Shown: piece by piece, positions 9,332 through 21,257 of the stretch | Layout: the number at the start of each line of letters is the position of its first letter | How positions within the stretch are numbered: the stretch's first letter is position 1 | Assembly: GCF_001625305.1 (NCBI RefSeq) | Contig: NW_017804498.1 | Coordinates: 686,417 to 750,416, forward strand | Source of the DNA: Branchiostoma belcheri | Lineage: Eukaryota; Chordata; Leptocardii; Amphioxiformes; Branchiostomatidae | Reading direction: 5' to 3' | DNA: 64,000 nucleotides | Program-made: the position numbers and the translations under genes | The notes under the pieces: model-generated | Seen by the model: the letters and a program-made list of their open reading frames with translations, nothing else | Database searches by the model: none | What the model was told of the DNA's origin: nothing

Positions 9332-12300
9332 ATGGATGAAGCATACAACAACTTCAAGCTCACATCACCCAGAAGGGAAATTGCTGAAGTGGGATCTAGA
9401 AGGAAGAAGCATCATGAGGTAAGTCTAGTCTATGTGTGATTTGCATGACATAATCTCCGGTGAACTTAATAACCTTCTTTCTGCTCACCTCTGCAGTCGC
9501 CATTCGAAATCTGGTAAGTGGATAGGCCACAGGAGAAAGATGGTTAAGTACTACTTTCACCTACACTACAAAATATTACTGCGTGCTACAGAAGTCCTTA
9601 TAGACGGAAGAAAGTTCATCCAATACTTCAGCATACCATCAAATTTACAACCTTTCTTTATCATCAATTTTACTTTGATAGAGTCATACTGAAGGAGACA
9701 TGGATCATGGTTTATGTGTTAAGACTTCATGGAACAGTCTTTATGCCACAAGATTTATTTTCAGAATAGACTTCACAGTTTTTTTACTCGCCACAAGCAA
9801 CTATACACCTTGTAACCATCATGAAGTCGACAGAGAATCGTCAGCAGTTTCAGATTACATTAAGCTGGAATTGAATGGGATTGACTACAGTCTCCCTCAC
9901 TGAGGACTCATCTTACCAATCCATCTTCTGCCAGGCTGTCTGGTAATACTGCCTCATTTGTCAATGTCAGATCCTTAAACTGGGACTGAGCGATCAAGTC
10001 CAACCAAATTAGTACTCCTTTCACAAGAGAATGAAATAAAACTGACTCCAAACTTTAAGCAGAGAATGGTGATGGATATGTGGCATTTGGTTCACTGATA
10101 CTTGAATGTGTACAAATGGTTTATGTGCACTATACATGCAAGTCATTAGAATTACATCTACCTACTCATAGACTCCTCAGATTTGACCAATTCAAAAATT
10201 CAACACTTTTTAAAATTATTTTGTTGCAGCAACTGCTGATTTTCCAAACCAATGTCCAGCTTCATGCTTATGAGCACGTCGGCAGAACGTACGGCGCTTG
10301 CGCTCGCGGTTTTCGTCGGATGATTGGTCAACGTTACATTGGACTTTTGACTGTTGCAGACAATGTCTTTGCCAACACAACATACAGACGGAGTGTTAAC
10401 CTTATATGTGCGATTACGACCTTATATGAGACGTTCTTCCAAAGTGCTATGCATAATACATTACGGGTTTCGCGCAGGTGCAGTACATTCTGCCGACGTG
10501 CTACAAAATGTATGCTTATGTCTTATCATTGTTGTTAAGCCATGAGCTAACACAGGAGTTTCTGACATACAGGTATTGATGCATACATGACGGCATGCTG
10601 GGATAGATACATGTCATTGATTTTGTCTGCACAGAGTGTGATATTCCCAAGAAAAGGAAGAAGATTCTGATTGCCGTGCCAAGTGTTTGTATCCAACTTA
10701 ATCGACTTCAAGACCCACGTTCAATAAGGCTGAAATCATGATCTACTAGCACGATCATTCTGTCTGATTACTTGGATCTACAATGGCAAACTTTATTGAT
10801 GCTAACTCTGTGATGAACTTCTTGGGAGGGTCTGGGAGACAGTATATACTGTAGGTTATTGGTGTTTGGCATTGATTGCAATTTGAGCTACAGACACTAC
10901 CAGTAGCACAGTCTATATAGGTGAGGGCTTCTCAGCTTTATGGGGCATGTTGTATTCCCACACCTAACAAATGGTACACAATAAAAACTTGGAAGACCGA
11001 TGCTTACTCCAACAAGTTCTCCAACAGACTTGAGTTAGCTTTCTAGTTACCATTTAAGATGGTAAGCTTTACATGTAGTCTAAGAAACAAAAAAACTAAG
11101 AAATGACACTTTTGACCCCGTGGCAGTTTCCTTTCAAACTTCTGTCAGGCAGACTTTCTGAGTGATTTGAGTTTCTTTACATAGTACATAATATAGTTAC
11201 ATAACAATACAATGTCATCATTGTCATGTACAGGTACTAGTAGTTTACACACCTTAGTGGAAAACAATCCATCAGAATTTTTGGAAAAAAAAATCTAAAT
11301 GTTACAAAATTTTATGTACAATGATAAGAGGCTCACAATGTTGTATAATCGCAAACTGAAAGCATTGTTGGAATAATCCTGCATCAGTGTCATATGAAAT
11401 TCAGCTGTATTGTTATGGAATAAGCTTAAATCCTTGTTCTTTCACAGCCTACTTGAGAATTTCCACGCATTCAAATCGTACAGTGACCTACGATGAATGT
11501 TACCACACTGTAATTGAGAAAATAAAGAGCTAGTGATTGACTTTGTGGCTTTTGTTAAGGCTTAATATATGTACATCAAAAGACTGGGTCTTGATGTGAG
11601 AGCAAGCGAGAAAGCAGAGGGCAACTTGAAAAATGTGCTCTCAGCCCTACCCAGCTTATGGACACATTTGAGGCTGAAGTACAAAATACGATCCCTGGAT
11701 TTGATATACAGTAATAGTTCCATCCCTGCAAAGTAGAGTGTCCCATTAGCACTGTATGTCATATTGGATCCCATAAGGAAATAACATTTCTGTCAAGGTG
11801 GTTCTGCCCCTGGCATCTGTGCCATCAGATTCAATGTAACTGCCTATTATCAGCTCTGCCCATCTGACTTGCGTCAATGTTGTGCACAACGCTATATGAC
11901 GAACACAGTCTTGTGGTAGGAGATACAAAGACATTATACAATGTCTTGTCTGGGGAGTAGGGAGTCAAGTCTTATTACTTCCAGGTATAATAAATGGTGT
12001 GAATGAGCTATGACTGTGTGAGTGTTGATGTGTCAGTTTGTCCAAACAGGTTGACAGCACATTAGGTGGAGGGAAAATTTACAGGGAGAATGAAGGAAGG
12101 TCAAAACAAAGGTCAGGCAGGAAATGGGGTGAATTAGAGTAGAAGGTCACAAAAAACTATTAAATACTTCCAAGAAGTCTGAAATCTCCAATTTCTTGTT
12201 TTTCTGCATAAAAGGTCTATAATGATAAACCCAGATATAATTTGATACAGAGAGTACAGTTACATGTAGTAGCTTTTTTATAGACTGCAATATCTCAAAA

Positions 12301-15212
12301 AGCCAGCTGTTAAAAACAAAGCTTGCTTCCACTTTATCAGAAAGGACTAGTTATCAGCAATCCTGGCTGCATATCGTACAGCTCTTCAGCCAATGTCTGC
12401 CATGTTTGGGACAGTACCAGTTTATTCATGCACCACACCATTTTGGGATTCAAACCTCTGAGTCCCTAACACACTGCAAGGATTCTACATTTAGCAATGC
12501 CTCATTACTAGGCGCTAAAGGATTGTTTGGGACAGACTGCTGAGAGGACACGGCACGTACTTTGATGTATAACATAAAGAAACTTTCCCCAGGAGAGTCA
12601 TCGAGTGATGCTATTGACGTCAACCTGTTGCAGTCACATCCGCCATCTGCTCCCCAGAAGATAACACACATCCATGGTGGTATCTTTTAAAATGTCCAGT
12701 TAAATCATATGGCTTTTTGTGAGACTTGCTATATACAGATAAACAATTAAAGGTGCATTTACTGTACATGTACTATGTTCAATTTATGTAATAATGTAGT
12801 ACAGTACATGTACATGTATGTGGCCGTCTAATGACCTCTAACTGTGAGTCCCATCCTATTTTCAGCTTCATCATACTTATGATGATTTGTTGTCTTCTCT
12901 CTTTTATCCATCTCATGGTCCAAACAGGACTGTTCCTAATCATTTTTATTAGTTATTAACCTTTAAATAGATATATTTTTTAATGCAAGAAAATGATTGA
13001 GTATCCCCCATCTCTCAGTTTTGGCAATGTGGTGAGAGCATTGGTGCAGCACTGTGGTACGATACATCAAACTGGCCAGAGGCCATCTACCAGGATATTG
13101 TAGAAGTAACAGGTATGTAATACAATGGAGACTCCTCTCGCTACTGTAATTGCAGAACGAAATATCTGGTAACCTTGTACGGGGGAACAGATATTCACTG
13201 CACTATTGTCCTTGGACGCTTGATATAATAAAATTTCTTCCAAATATGGCTACTGTCGTCCTGTGGCATCTTTGCTCAGTGCTCCATGTGAATCTTCACA
13301 AGAGCATGATGACGTAGGGACTTGTGATGCAGCAGATTTTTACCCCATTAGGCCAATGTTGATTTGACTGGATGTCATCCTCTGGGAAATTGATGCGAGC
13401 GTGCAAAAAAAGTTCATTATGAAATTTACGTAGTCATGAAGGTTGAACAAATGACTAAACACACAGTATGGTTTGGTACTTCCTCTGGATCTTGGCATTT
13501 TATGACATTGGTACTGTTTTGCAATTTACAGCAATTTTACAGCTGCTTTGTTCAATTTACAGTATGGTCAAAAATTGTTTTTTTAGAAATGGACAAACAT
13601 TCATGTGCACACGTACGTGTATGTCATCCATGTAATCAAATCAACATGGCCTTACTGTCGCGTCAAATGCGTCATTATGATATCAGTCTGGTTGACAATG
13701 CAATATCTCTAGATTAAAATGCTGTACATGAACATCAAATTGGTAAGAATTACTTACAGACACACTGTACAGTTTATTATCATTAAAGTTATATCAGAAG
13801 CTCAGACTTGAAATTACTGTGTTACACAATTTGATACCGTTCTTGATTAATTTGTAGACTTTATTAATCAGTGAGCTTAGTTTAGGGCTTAACGAAGGCA
13901 CTTGTAATGACCATCTGTTTTGACTATGTGGAATGTTGCATGTCAAGCAACATTGCATTATTCATGGTATAGATACCGAATAGTTATCTTATCTTACTAC
14001 ATTCCAGGCCAAAATTTTTGTTATTCTCTTCTTGGTAAGTCGGCTTTAGGAAGACGCCATATACATGTAACCTCCATTTCTATAGAGTAAAGCTTAATAA
14101 ATAAATAAAACTATGAGAATCATATTTCCTGCCTTCTGCAAAAACTCTTGGGAGGATTAAGTTATTTTGTACTCATGATACAACAGTTCCTGATAATCAT
14201 ACAATATGAATCTTTGTCCTATATAACATATAAGTAATCCATATACAATGTACAAATGTATATAAATGATTAATGATAGCCAAATGGCATAATTCATCAT
14301 CATTTCTGTGCTTTCGAATTGCAGGACTGGTGCTCTTACGTTTCGGCTAGTATACAACTTGGAATGCACAGACTTTAATGCACTTTTCAAGACTTGCGAG
14401 TGCCCCCCTCCCCTCCATAAAAACAAGACTGATTCTGTACAACTGCTCTTCCTCAGTAAACTATAGATACAATAAACAGTGACAACTTCCACTAGCATGA
14501 TACATGAATCATGATTCATAAGAATTCTACCCCCAATAAAACAAATCAAAAGTGATGGTTCTAAATACTAGGCCAAGCCCAGAGACAAGCTACCATGATA
14601 TCAAACCCACCTGGAAATACATGTACGTGTGAAAACTATCAAACTAAAAATTTAATACAAGACACAATGGCAGAGGTAAAATTATGTTGGATGCAATCCA
14701 AATGAACTATGCTGACTAAACGACTAGTAGTACATTAATATATACACAGACTCATTTTTCCTTGCCACAATAACATATACGGGCTGCAGACGTTGCAACT
14801 TCATGGCCCAAACTAATTCCACCGATGCGGTACAAAAGGGCAACCACTTGTTTGCCACACTGCAATTTAACTCCTGCATCAATTATACCACGAGGAAATA
14901 GCCCTGGGTAGGGAAGGGGCTCTTTATCTTTTACTGTCGGAATTGACGAGGCTGGTGGCGTAGTTAAAATAAGTTGGTTTTACCTTTAATAGGTAGGCTG
15001 CGTTTACAGCACCAGGGGAAGTTGGATATTGGAATGCTCGACAGGAACGTACATGCGGAGCCGTTAATCAGGATGATCTTGTGCCCGGTCCAGACCAACT
15101 GGCTCGGGTGGAAATCCCCCATTACAACATGGTAATCCCAGGAATTCAGCTACATGGACAGGAACTATTTATCAAGTGGATTAAAAGACATTGGTGTATT
15201 TCAACAAGATAA
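9332..15212 (+). CDS. Small three-exon gene, unidentified 127-aa protein
   Basis: Exons 9332-9418, 13019-13112 and 15010-15212 (87, 94 and 203 nt). Each has consensus sites (GAG|gtaagt; tctctcag|TTTTGG; AACAG|gtatgt; tttacag|CACC), and the phases (0, then 1) join without adjustment into one frame that ends at TAA 15210-15212. The middle exon reads FWQCGESIGAALWYDTSNW; the last contains GEVGYWNARQERTCGAVNQ and ends KRHWCISTR. The protein is Trp/Tyr rich, has no signal peptide or membrane segment, and is small. I do not recognise it; an axonemal or other small structural protein is a guess. The first ATG lies 35 bp after a retroelement tail, so a different first exon is possible. The last two exons are much firmer than the first. 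RE1-like sites begin about 290 bp downstream of the stop. Confidence 0.55.
10273..10502. mobile_element. Small inverted-repeat element (20-bp TIRs)
   Basis: The ends read AGCACGTCGGCAGAACGTAC (10273-10292) and the reverse complement of the same with one mismatch (10483-10502). The direct repeat ATGCTTATG occurs immediately left (10264-10272) and 10 bp right (10512-10520), possibly a target-site duplication. It is CpG-richer than its surroundings. It lies in intron 1 of the small gene. No transposase. Confidence 0.55.
12049..12140 (+). repeat. Dispersed repeat family R1, copy 1
   Basis: Begins GGTTGACAGCACATTAGG and contains CAGGAAATGGGGTGAA. Other copies: 18364-18410 (+, partial), 19302-19388 (-), 24111-24190 (-), 39711-39800 (+) and 57446-57563 (+). 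The better copies include AGGTCAAAGGTA and TTGAAGGTCATG. Confidence 0.6.
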
Positions 15213-15464
15213 CAACAGTAATGAATGTCTGATACATGCATAGTGTAGCATAGAGTATTTTTGGATGAGGGCAGTTACATACATCCTGGAATAACAGAAC
15301 ACTTACGATGTATATTCTGGAAGAAGTGTGGACTTAGTCTGGGTTGCCAGAAAAAACAACTAAAACAACAAAACTCTTGAATTTCAACAAAGCTTCAGGT
15401 ATGCTGATGGCATGGTGTCCTAAAAGGTCAGGGACAGCCATTCACTGCCCTATTTAGAGGCAAG

Positions 15465-15885
15465 GATAAAGCAAAAATAGACCAACACCGATATTACTGT
15501 CCCTGTGCTTGGTGCTGAATCACACTTACATGTACAAAACATCAACTGATGAATGTTAGGGCCGTCACCTTTCTATCGTAATCAATGAACACCCGGTGAG
15601 ACAACCTACGAAGGAAGATAAAGGAAAGAAATAGAACAACATTCATACTACTGCCCCTGTCCTTGGTGCTGAATTATACTTTCAGGGAAACCAAAACATT
15701 TATGCCATTCTCATTATTACAAGACATCAACTGATGTATCCATGGACACCCTGTAGGACAAATCACAGATAAAGCAAAGAACTAGATCAACGTTCATACT
15801 ACTATCCCTGTCCTTGGTGCTGAATTACACTTTCAGGGAAACCAAAGCCTTTATGCCATTCTCATCATTACAAAACATTAGGTGA
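15465..15885. repeat. Three tandem units of about 150 bp, each with an RE1-like site
   Basis: Units share GATAAAGCAAA, a TACTRTCCCTGTCCTTGG block, CACTTTCAGGGAAACCAAA, TTTATGCCATTCTCATnATT and ACAAnACATCAACTGATG. The RE1-like cores, on the minus strand, lie at 15502-15519 (one mismatch), 15656-15673 and 15807-15824, spaced 154 and 151 bp. Confidence 0.8.
15502..15824 (-). promoter_or_regulatory. Three RE1/NRSE-like sites
   Basis: On the minus strand each reads TTCAGCACCAAGGACAGG (the copy at 15502 has AAGCACAGG). The vertebrate RE1 consensus for the repressor REST begins TTCAGCACCACGGACAG; only position 11 differs, which is a tolerant position. Function in this organism is unproven. Confidence 0.45.
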
Positions 15886-18800
15886 TAAATGCCCTATAAT
15901 AAACAATGCTTTTCTACCAAATATCTAACATCCACTAGCATAATTCTGCAACAATGAAAAAATGAGTCTGATGAGATCTCCAATGCAACATCCCCAGAAT
16001 AATGCACTTTTGCATGTAAATACCTGGAGGAGGATGCACTAAAGTAGACATCTCACAAATGCACTGCAGATGTATTTAACCCAGTAGATAAATGTTATTG
16101 GAGGTTAGTTCTGCCTGTAGGATTGCATAGAATCCCTACCAAGCAGCTCAACTTCTGAAAATAATTCCTTGTTACAAGTTTTATATGCCTTACAGGAATG
16201 CATTGTTTCATATATGGGTCAGGCATTGCTTCAAGGATAATAACACTGTACTCTGGTAAATGTTATCAATATAGAATGATAATTCAAAATTATTCCAGGT
16301 CAACAATTCAAAACATTTCCAAAACAATTGAGCTCTTTCCAACAATGTAAAATGTGAATATAGACATTGGTCCAGATCATTTCCAGGTCACAAGAGTCAT
16401 TTTTTTCTGATCTTCTGCATATTTCTTTGACTGCATGCTATTCTTTTCAACTGTGGTATAATAAATTTTTCATAGTTTTCTGTTCATATACCTCTTCCTA
16501 AAAATTCTTCTCTACAATATGTCTGACTCCCTGGAGAAGTATTGTCCTTGGTACTGAAGAACCTTCCAGTATGCAAACCAGTTACTAACACTAACTTAGA
16601 ACACATTTAAAATTATCACAAACCAAGACAACTTTTTTTAATGTCAATAAATAGTGAGTCTATTTCACACAAGTACGATTTTTTTGATCCAGGCAAAAAG
16701 TGTCTTATGTTCACCTAACCACTGATCTGCTAACCACTAACCAGCCTGTTTTTGGCACCATGAGTACAAAGCAACCTCACTCGTGCATGTACCTAGATAT
16801 GCCAACATTTCAAAGGCAAAGTACCAGGTCATTTGATCTTCAATGTGAAACCAACTTAGTAAAACTGCCGACACAGCTTCTTGATGTCATTGAGACCTTT
16901 GTTGGCTGTTCCTCTTCCCAGAGTGCAGTCATTCATCTGTCAACTCACAACACGCTTTGATGTGCCGCATGCTGGATGCAACGATTATTTCTGGGAAACA
17001 CTTCTGGACTGCATAACTGGACAGTACTGTTGATTCAGTTATTTTCAACGTGGTTTTATTTCACAGTTTTATCTTCCAGATCCATTGCAAAATGTAGTAT
17101 CCGACTGTTTTTAATACAAAAATTATTCATTTTTCTAACATTAAAGCTTTGACGATGAGACATCTTTTCAAAGAATACATGTACACATACTCGTGTCACA
17201 TATTATACATGAGGGCTAGTCTGTTGATGAAAGAAATTCCAGCATCAGCCCCTATATCCTGCCAGAAAAACAATCAATACAACAATCCTTATCATAATCT
17301 TCCACCTGTCACACAGGTCATTCAACTAAGTAGAATTACTACACAGCGATTGTGCCACATCTTTTACAACACATACCTTACAACACGTTTATCATACATA
17401 CCTGGCTTAACAAATACAAAGAAAAAAATCCCATGCCTAACCTGTAGCAGCTTATGTTTTGTCCTCTTGACAGTCTGCCAATCTTCTTACACTTATCAGT
17501 AATAAACACTTTTCCTACTGCAATCTCAAAACCATGAACCTTTCCCCCGGCAAAACCTCAGCCTTGGATCCAATTCCTTTATCAGACAACCACAAGACTA
17601 TGGGATTAAAAAAAAACCTTTACATTAATGCTTCAGGATTTAGAAAAATAATAGCATGTTCAATACCTTTCAAATATAGAAAGAAGTGTGAAATAGTAAT
17701 CCTTGAAAACCTCACAATGTGAAGCATATAAATGAAATCGGTTTACACTCTTTTATTGTATAAATTTTGTGTCCGTCAGCATGACGAGGACCATGAATTT
17801 TACAATTCACGCATTCAACATGGCTTACAACTGTACATATTCATTACATGTTTAGTTTGCTAATATACCATACAAAAGTGATACATATTATAAAGTGATA
17901 TACAGCAGAATTGTTCAAGTTTATTTCAAATGCTTAGTACCTTCACCTCAATGCCTGGGGCTAGAGGATGCATACTCTGAGAATCAATCTCCGAAAGCTG
18001 AAAGGACCTCAATCAAAGAGAACAGTCAAACATGATTAAGAAGATCTGTTCTCTCCACAGAAAACTCATCAAAAGAACATATCAAAGGGTGCAGAAAACG
18101 TTGACTTCTTTGTCTACAAGGGCAAAGATTTTGATGAGTTTGCCTGGCAATTATCAACAGAAGCCAACAACTTATAATGACTAACAAATCCTTAACTCAT
18201 GTTCGAACGAAACTTAAATGAAGGTCAGAAATTTAGACCAAGGACCTAACTCTCAGCCATAACTATCCTTAGATCCTTGTCACTGGTGACAGTCAACTGT
18301 CAAGTGGTATTTTTATACCAAGAGTTGACCAAGTATTTTTATACCAAGAGTCATACATGTATACAGGAAATTGGGTGAACTTGAAGGTCATGAAACCCCA
18401 AAATATTTAACATAAGTCTGAATCTCCCATTTCTTGTTCTAAAAATTGTTAGAACCAAGGAATAATAATTGCAGTTAAACACAAATTATCAAATAGTAAT
18501 TGACATATTCTTGGACAAGTACTGTACAGTTGCTCATCTTTTTCTTCACCAACCAATCATAGAAAGCTGAAGAATGGTTAACGTTGCTTCTCCCCTTCTC
18601 CAACAAGTTAGTGCCATCTGCTTTTCTATATGAGAGTGACCTGCATCTACTGTGCTTACTAATATATGTAGAATGTACATGTACACATGTATGCATCACT
18701 CCAGACTTGAAAGGATAGCTATTAGCTCCTACCAAAAATATTACTGTAACAACACCCTGCAACATACACACATACTACATGTAACTGGCTGTATCTATTC

Positions 18801-18893
18801 CAAGGAAGCTAGACGACCTTTTCTCTTTCAATTTCTGGTCGATGTGCTGTGTTACATATGGGAACCATCATTCAGACATGCCTTGTCAGGAAT

Positions 18894-21257
18894 TCAAATG
18901 TTAATTTGCCTCCAGTGTAAAGTTGGCAGCAGAGGGCAGAAGTAGCGTTCCTCCTCCTGTGGTGATGCTGCTGTGTGGAGTGCACTAATTGCGTGGAGGC
19001 AGTTGGCACAGATGTCTGAGGCCCTGAAAAGATGCTGACTACCTGCCACAAAGCACCGATATGGTCTAACAAAAAGGTATCCTTGCAGCTTTTACTTGTT
19101 CTGGAGGATTACTATGCCTGATCTGCAAAAAAATATTTAATGTACTATCAAAGTGCCCAGCCACAGCTGTAGTAAGATAAATGCCTCTTTGAAGTGATTT
19201 TCTTTTTATTGTAACAAGAAATCAGAGATTTCATACATTGGAGAGGTAAGCAATCCTTGGCTTCCTGAAGTCCACCATGTCAACTTCTAATTCCTGCTGG
19301 CTCCAGGCCAGATTCTGATACCTTTGACCTCCTGTCATCCTGTCAATCTTATCCCACCCACATGCTGTCAACCTGTCCATACAACGAGATAAACAAACCC
19401 TGAGCTCAGACACACAAAGCAATACTAGATACAGAAATATGTATATCATCAGATTCTGTATAGTAAACAGGCATCAATGATAAACTAGTCAGAGAAGAAG
19501 TCATCTCTTGAATGTTTCTTTTCAATCATTACGAATGAGTTGCTATCCCTGAAGTAAGTCATTTTCCTTTCATCTTAGACGATCAGTATTTTTGCATTAT
19601 CTTCATTCGCTTCAAATTCCAGTAATTGTGCATACATGCCATAGAAAGTGATCTAGCCCTAACCTACCCAACTATCATACTGATCCATCATCTGTATATG
19701 ATAAATGTTAACATCATACAATATCCAAAGCAGCTGACATATAAAACTGCAAGGTTACCAAAATGATTTCTACCAGATGGTACAAATCAATCAAATACTT
19801 AACAATTGATAAATGCATGCATTTGAGAGTGCTCAAAGGTTATAACTTTTGTTTAAAAGGTTATAAAATTAGTCTAAAAGTTCTAGGCAGTTTCATCAAT
19901 CAGTCCAAACTTAAGGAAATGATTATATGAGCCATTGTCAAGTAAAATCAGTATTGGAAAGTTTGGGACAATGGTAATAATTCCAGTCCTGTACTAGGTC
20001 ATGTAAGTAGGTGCTGGAGAAATACAAATTGAGTAAGCTTCAATTTTGAAGCTCAGAAGGTGATAAAGAAGGTGATACAGAGTTGAATTTGATAACTCTT
20101 GAGACAATCAGATAACATTCACCTAGGGTTAAGTCAAGTTTGAGTCAACTTTAGTGGATTCAGTGTTATAAAAATTTGCACTGAACATTATCGACACACA
20201 GGAACAAACCTGTCCTTGGTGCTGAACATTATACACACACAAGAACAGACCTGTCCTTGTAGCTATTGGTTCTGAATGTGAACAGACCTGTCCTTGGTTC
20301 TGAGCACTATCCACACACAGGAACAGACCTGTCCTTGGTGCTGAACACTATCCACACACAGGAACAGACCTGTCCTTGGTGCTGAACACTATCCACACAG
20401 AGGAACAGACCTGTCCTTGGTGCTGAACACTATCCACACAGAGGAACAGACCTGTCCTTGGTGCTGAACACTATCCACACACAAGAACAGACCTGTCCTT
20501 GGTGCTGAACACTATCCACACACAAGAACAGACCTGTCCTTGGTGCTGAACACTATCCACACATAAGAACAATTTCCTTGTTGCTGCATGAAAAATATTC
20601 TAATGTACAGATAGTATTCAGCACCAAGGACAGATCTGTAACAAAAATAATCTGTAGTCACCACAACAGTCTATCAATAGTTTTTCTTTGCAGAAGATAA
20701 ATGCATACATGTACTCAAAGGTCATACTGTAAAGAATCACAGGGAAAATAAAATATTTTAACAGAGTAGCTTAGACCAGCCATAGTTATAGTGGTAGAAG
20801 ATAATTTTGAATGAGATAGGGTCTCAGATGATATTCCCTACCAAAATGTACCCCTATCACGCATGATACATTACATGCTGTGCTGAATGGTGCTGGATTA
20901 CTACTTTAACTTCAAGCCATCCACTGTGTATATGTATGATTTATGAATTCCATGTATCTGTATAACAGTCCTTAGGAAAAGATAATGGCACACGTCTGGA
21001 GACTTGAAAAGCTATGGTAATTCTTAACCATCAAAAGTTAACTTTTCAAGTCCCTTTCATTTCAACTGCTGAAACAAAACCTGACATGTATAAATGAATG
21101 AGGAATCTGGACTTACAGAGGAATGATGTGGTTTGTATTGCTAACAAAAACCATACAAATATTGCTGTTCCTAACTGTATATTTGACCACTTGCCTCCAT
21201 CCAAGAAATACTTACTGTACAGACAGATTTGGGGGGCAAATCTCACAGGTGGAGGGA
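18894..21257 (-). CDS. Last two exons of an unidentified minus-strand gene
   Basis: Penultimate exon 21216-21257 (42 nt; ttacctag acceptor, TACA|gtaagt donor) reads PSTCEICPPNLSV. Last exon 18894-19023 (tcttttcag acceptor) reads ASDICANCLHAISALHTAAS, then EEERYFCPLLPTLHWRQ, and stops at TGA. Their phases join exactly (2 nt plus 1 nt). Two closely spaced C-x2-C pairs (CEIC, CANC) suggest a metal-binding or disulfide element, but I do not recognise the family. A further possible exon on this strand lies near 25318-25400 (LCPHCCM before a gtatct donor). The intron 19024-21215 holds the RE1-like array. The gene may start at 31929. Confidence 0.5.
20190..20580. repeat. 41-bp minisatellite, about nine units
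   Basis: The unit reads GGAACAGACCTGTCCTTGG followed by TGCTGAACACTATCCACACACA. Six consecutive units (from 20328 to 20550) are nearly identical with a period of exactly 41 bp; the first three and the last are diverged. Confidence 0.95.
20209..20633 (-). promoter_or_regulatory. Array of RE1/NRSE-like repressor sites
   Basis: On the minus strand TTCAGCACCAAGGACAGG occurs at 20209-20226, 20328-20345, 20369-20386, 20410-20427, 20451-20468, 20492-20509 and 20533-20550. A variant lies at 20287-20304. A single copy in the opposite orientation (TTCAGCACCAAGGACAG) lies just outside the array at 20617-20633. The match to the 17-bp RE1 core is all but one base. In vertebrates such sites bind REST and silence neuronal genes; whether a REST-like factor reads them here is inference. 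Confidence 0.5.

Larger units (their letters stand above)
15213..18893. other. Non-coding stretch with RE1-bearing tandem units
   Basis: No supported gene. AT-rich. Holds the 150-bp tandem units at 15465-15885, a weaker RE1-like site at 16542-16558, a partial R1 repeat at 18364 and many ACATGTA motifs. It may include the 3' UTRs of the small plus-strand gene and of the minus-strand gene ending at 18894. Confidence 0.6.

Noticed and set aside
12549..12673. Plus-strand coding-like tract in the intron of the small gene
   Set aside because: Open and protein-like, but the acceptor is poor and no donor gives the phase needed by the next exon.
20190..20580. CRISPR-like array at the 41-bp repeat
   Set aside because: Units are contiguous copies with no variable spacers, and the DNA is eukaryotic. 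It is a minisatellite.
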